This document shows, in pieces, positions 5,063 through 7,782 of a DNA stretch of 7,782 bases. A program made the translations under genes and the position numbers. How positions within the stretch are numbered: the first letter of the stretch is position 1; every line of letters begins with the position of its first letter. Below the pieces are notes generated by a model. The model saw only the letters and a program-made list of their open reading frames with translations, ran no database searches and had not been told where the DNA came from. Location of the stretch: contig DAOWBJ010000067.1 in the NCBI GenBank assembly GCA_030634125.1, forward strand, positions 1-7,782, in the 5' to 3' direction. This DNA is from Victivallales bacterium. Lineage in GTDB: Bacteria; Verrucomicrobiota; Lentisphaeria; Victivallales; Victivallaceae.

Positions 5063-6259
5063 ATGAGCAAAATTAATGCACCACATGTATTCACCTCTGA
5101 ATCAGTATCAGAAGGACATCCCGATAAAGTTTGTGACCAGATTTCAGATGCTATTCTGGACGCTTGCTTGAAAGACGACCCGGAAAGCCGTGTCGCTTGT
5201 GAAACTTTGACAACTACAGATTTAATCGTAATTTCAGGCGAACTGACAACTAAAAGTCATGTTAACTGGGAAGCCGTGGCTCGTAAAGCCGTTGCTAAAA
5301 TAGGTTATACTCATTCTGATATTGGTTTCTGCGCTGACTCATGCAAAGTAATGATCTGTCTGCACAAACAGTCTGCTGATATTTCTCAGGGAGTAACTGA
5401 AGGCAAAGGTATGTTCCAGGAACAGGGCGCCGGAGACCAGGGTATGATGTTTGGTTTCGCGACAAACGAAACTGCAGAATTAATGCCTGCTCCAATTATT
5501 TATTCTCATAAAATTATGGCTGAACTGGCCCGCCGCCGCAAAGAAATGCCTGAACAGTATTCTTATCTCCGTCCCGATTCAAAAAGTCAGGTTTCGATTC
5601 GTTACGACAAAGGCAAGCCGGTATGTGTTGAAACCATCGTGGTGTCACATCAGCATACTCCTGAAATGCGCATTGAACAACTGGAAGCTTTAGTAAAAGA
5701 GATTTCTAAAGAAGTTATTCCCGCGGAACTTATGAATAACGACGTTGAATATTTTATTAATCCGACTGGTCGTTTTGAGATTGGCGGACCCAACGGCGAT
5801 ACCGGTTTGACCGGGCGCAAAATTATCGTTGACACTTACGGCGGTGTAGGTTCACACGGCGGCGGCGCGTTCTCTGGCAAAGACCCTTCAAAAGTTGACC
5901 GTTCAGCGGCTTATATGTGTCGTTACATCGCTAAAAATATTGTCGCGGCAGGGCTCGCTGACAAATGCGAAATCCAGGTTGCCTACGCTATTGGTGTAGC
6001 TGAACCTATCAGTATTAACGTAGACACTTATGGTTCCGGTAAATTAGCTAAAGACGCCTCGCTGGAAAAAATCGTTCGCGAAGTATTTGATGTAAAACCT
6101 GCCGGAATTATTGAAGCGTTGCAGCTCAAACATCCGCAGGCCAATGGCTGGACTTATCAGGACACCGCGGCCTACGGACATTTCGGACGTAATCACTTCC
6201 CGTGGGAAAAGACTGATAAAATAGAGATTTTACAAAAAGTCGCTGAAAAATATAAATAA
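5063..6259 (+). CDS. metK: S-adenosylmethionine synthetase (methionine adenosyltransferase)
   Basis: MetK makes SAM from methionine and ATP in the cytoplasm, releasing phosphate and pyrophosphate. From the chosen start the protein has 398 residues, close to the usual 380-400. Family signatures are all present: SVSEGHPDKVCDQISDAILD (14-33) with the catalytic His19 and metal-binding Asp21, the hexapeptide GAGDQG (122-127) at the active site, and the glycine-rich GGGAFSGKDPSKVDRS (266-281) of the phosphate-binding loop. No key residue is missing. It is the first gene of a three-gene run, followed after 20 nt by a PfkB kinase and then by ahcY, so it is likely co-transcribed with the rest of the SAM cycle. 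An in-frame ATG at 5054 would add three residues. Confidence 0.98.
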   Translation: MSKINAPHVFTSESVSEGHPDKVCDQISDAILDACLKDDPESRVACETLTTTDLIVISGELTTKSHVNWEAVARKAVAKIGYTHSDIGFCADSCKVMICLHKQSADISQGVTEGKGMFQEQGAGDQGMMFGFATNETAELMPAPIIYSHKIMAELARRRKEMPEQYSYLRPDSKSQVSIRYDKGKPVCVETIVVSHQHTPEMRIEQLEALVKEISKEVIPAELMNNDVEYFINPTGRFEIGGPNGDTGLTGRKIIVDTYGGVGSHGGGAFSGKDPSKVDRSAAYMCRYIAKNIVAAGLADKCEIQVAYAIGVAEPISINVDTYGSGKLAKDASLEKIVREVFDVKPAGIIEALQLKHPQANGWTYQDTAAYGHFGRNHFPWEKTDKIEILQKVAEKYK

Positions 6260-6279
6260 TTTAACAGGCGGGCTGTAAA

Positions 6280-7263
6280 ATGATTTGTTCAGAAAAAATA
6301 TTGGGAGTTGGTTCTCCTATTGTTGATTTTTTAGTTCATGTCGAAGACCAGTTTTTGGACGATATTCGCGCGGAAAAGGGCGGTATGGTGTTGCTTGATT
6401 CTGAAAGAATGGAGGATTTACTGGCGAGAGTTCCGGGACAAACAATACTTGCTCCCGGCGGTTCCGCCGGAAATACTATTTTCGGTCTGGCCAATCTGCA
6501 TGAATCAACTGTTTTTTTAGGTAAGCTCGGTGATGATGTAGCCGGTGATTTTTTCCGTAACAAACTTATTGATCTTGGCGGCAGTGATGAATTTTTTCGT
6601 GTGATTGAAGGAGGAGTTACCGGACGTTGCCTGAGTATGATTACACCCGATTCAGAACGCACAATGCGTACTGATTTAGGTGTCGCCTCTTCCTTGACTG
6701 CTGAGGATATAAAACACGCGGATTTTGAAGGTGTTGATCATGTTCATGTTGAAGGCTATTTACTTTATCTTGATGGTGTAACTGAAAAAATTCTTGCTAC
6801 CGCGGAAGAATGCGGCTGTACAATCAGTATTGATCTGGCAACATTTGAAATCGTCCGCTTAAAACGTGATTTGCTGACGCGGTTGATTAAAGATTATGTT
6901 GATGTTGTTTTCGCGAACGAAGACGAAGCCGCGGAATTCGCGGGGACAAAAGATACTGTAGAACAAGCCGCGATACTCGCTGAGATTTGTCCGGTAGTTG
7001 CGCTTAAGCTTGGTGCTGAAGGTTGTTATTTGCAGGATGAATTCGGCGTTTATATTGTGCCTGGTCAAAAGGTGGAGGTTGTTGACACTACCGGCGCTGG
7101 CGATTTATGGGCGGCAGGGTTCCTGCATGGCTGGTTAAACGGAGCTCCTTTGGCGCAATGCGGAGAATACGGCACAATAACAGCTTCGGAAGTCATTCAG
7201 GTTATGGGATCACAAATTTCTGAAGAGAAATGGAAAATTATTAACGAAAGATTAAAAATATAA
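6280..7263 (+). CDS. PfkB-family kinase, probable adenosine kinase
   Basis: This 327-residue protein is a ribokinase/PfkB-fold sugar or nucleoside kinase. It shows an N-terminal substrate motif, GVGSPIVDF (9-17), and PGGSAGNT (59-66), which contacts the ribose in this family. FANEDEA (211-217) is an NEDE-type Mg/phosphate motif. The second PfkB signature, DTTGAGDLWAAGFL (269-282), includes the anion hole and catalytic Asp275. The family also includes fructokinases and inosine kinases, so sequence alone does not fix the substrate. The position between metK and ahcY, with spacers of 20 and 16 nt, strongly suggests adenosine. AhcY produces adenosine, and phosphorylating it to AMP would drive SAH breakdown and recycle the purine. 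AGGCGGG (6266-6272) is a modest ribosome-binding site 7 nt before the ATG. Confidence 0.9.
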   Translation: MICSEKILGVGSPIVDFLVHVEDQFLDDIRAEKGGMVLLDSERMEDLLARVPGQTILAPGGSAGNTIFGLANLHESTVFLGKLGDDVAGDFFRNKLIDLGGSDEFFRVIEGGVTGRCLSMITPDSERTMRTDLGVASSLTAEDIKHADFEGVDHVHVEGYLLYLDGVTEKILATAEECGCTISIDLATFEIVRLKRDLLTRLIKDYVDVVFANEDEAAEFAGTKDTVEQAAILAEICPVVALKLGAEGCYLQDEFGVYIVPGQKVEVVDTTGAGDLWAAGFLHGWLNGAPLAQCGEYGTITASEVIQVMGSQISEEKWKIINERLKI

Positions 7264-7279
7264 ATTCAGGAGAATTTAA

Positions 7280-7782
7280 ATGGATTACAAAGTAGCAGAT
7301 ATTTCACTAGCAGATTTCGGGCGTAAAGAGTTGGATATAGCTGAGCACGAAATGCCCGGTTTGATGGCGACACGCCTCAAATACGGAGCAGAACAACCGC
7401 TTAAAGGTATTAAAATCATGGGTAGTCTGCACATGACTGTTCAGACCGCGGTATTGATTGAAACTTTAACCGCCCTGGGCGCGGACGTCCGCTGGGCTTC
7501 CTGTAATATATTCTCAACTCAAGATCACGCGGCGGCGGCGATTGCCAAATCCGGTGTTCCGGTTTTCGCGTGGAAAGGTGAGACGCTCGAAGAATACTGG
7601 AACTGCACTTATAAAGCTTTGACCTGGCCGGACGGCAGCGGTCCTCAACAAATTGTTGACGACGGCGGCGACGCTACTTTATTGATTCATCGCGGTTATC
7701 AAGCTGAGAGCGATGCGTCTATCCTCGATGAGCCTACCGATAACGCTGAGCTGCAGGTTATAAATAAGCTTTTGAAAAAACA
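7280..7782 (+). CDS. ahcY: S-adenosylhomocysteine hydrolase, N-terminal part
   Basis: The gene runs off the right edge. 167 codons are visible, roughly the first third to two-fifths of a family member. AhcY reversibly splits SAH into homocysteine and adenosine using bound NAD, relieving inhibition of methyltransferases. The visible part is the start of the substrate domain. GSLHMTVQTAVLIETL (48-63) holds the conserved His51. It is followed by the signature CNIFSTQDHAAAAIA (75-89) and DDGGDATLLIHRG (127-139), which includes the conserved Asp pair region. The NAD domain is outside the window. AGGAG at 7268-7272 sits 7 nt before the ATG, the best ribosome-binding site in the operon. It is downstream of metK and the PfkB kinase in one probable transcript. 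Confidence 0.97.
   Translation, partial: MDYKVADISLADFGRKELDIAEHEMPGLMATRLKYGAEQPLKGIKIMGSLHMTVQTAVLIETLTALGADVRWASCNIFSTQDHAAAAIAKSGVPVFAWKGETLEEYWNCTYKALTWPDGSGPQQIVDDGGDATLLIHRGYQAESDASILDEPTDNAELQVINKLLKK

Overview
This window looks like part of a bacterial chromosome that is not a proteobacterium. The protein style (a ValRS with LGNSPDP after its signature, an AraC-type regulator, a metK-kinase-ahcY cluster) and the abundant palindromic intergenic repeats suggest the PVC/Lentisphaerota-Verrucomicrobiota or Bacteroidota neighbourhood. That placement is an impression from familiar sequence patterns, not a phylogeny. All recognised genes lie on the + strand.

Layout. Positions 1-373 hold the C-terminal DNA-binding half of an AraC/XylS-family regulator, cut by the window edge. 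Positions 374-546 hold a short GC-rich repeat copy and a likely promoter for valS. Positions 547-3225 encode a full-length valyl-tRNA synthetase. Positions 3226-3562 have no convincing gene. They are built of palindromic and inverted-repeat units, whose outer ends match the short repeat at 381-429. A consensus-like promoter (3563-3592) precedes a single-chain nucleotidyltransferase-HEPN protein (start best placed at 3648, end 4517). Positions 4518-5062 are AT-rich and hold the broken 5' end of a small membrane-protein gene. It is split by a transposase-less, MITE-like insertion (4617-4782) flanked by ACTAGT on both sides. A heptamer tandem array and a 10-bp hairpin follow.

From 5063 onward is a tight SAM-cycle operon: metK (SAM synthesis), a PfkB-family kinase that is probably an adenosine kinase, and the start of ahcY (S-adenosylhomocysteine hydrolase), which runs off the window. 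The spacers are 20 and 16 nt. The three enzymes fit one loop: MetK makes SAM, methyltransferases turn it into SAH, AhcY splits SAH into homocysteine and adenosine, and the kinase removes adenosine and so pulls the reversible AhcY reaction forward.

The most interesting material is between the housekeeping genes. The MITE-like element can be removed on paper to rejoin one reading frame. It carries twin hairpins that have diverged by paired compensatory changes while keeping complementary loops. The MNT-HEPN protein lacks the usual HEPN RNase histidine. No large undescribed multi-gene system is evident.
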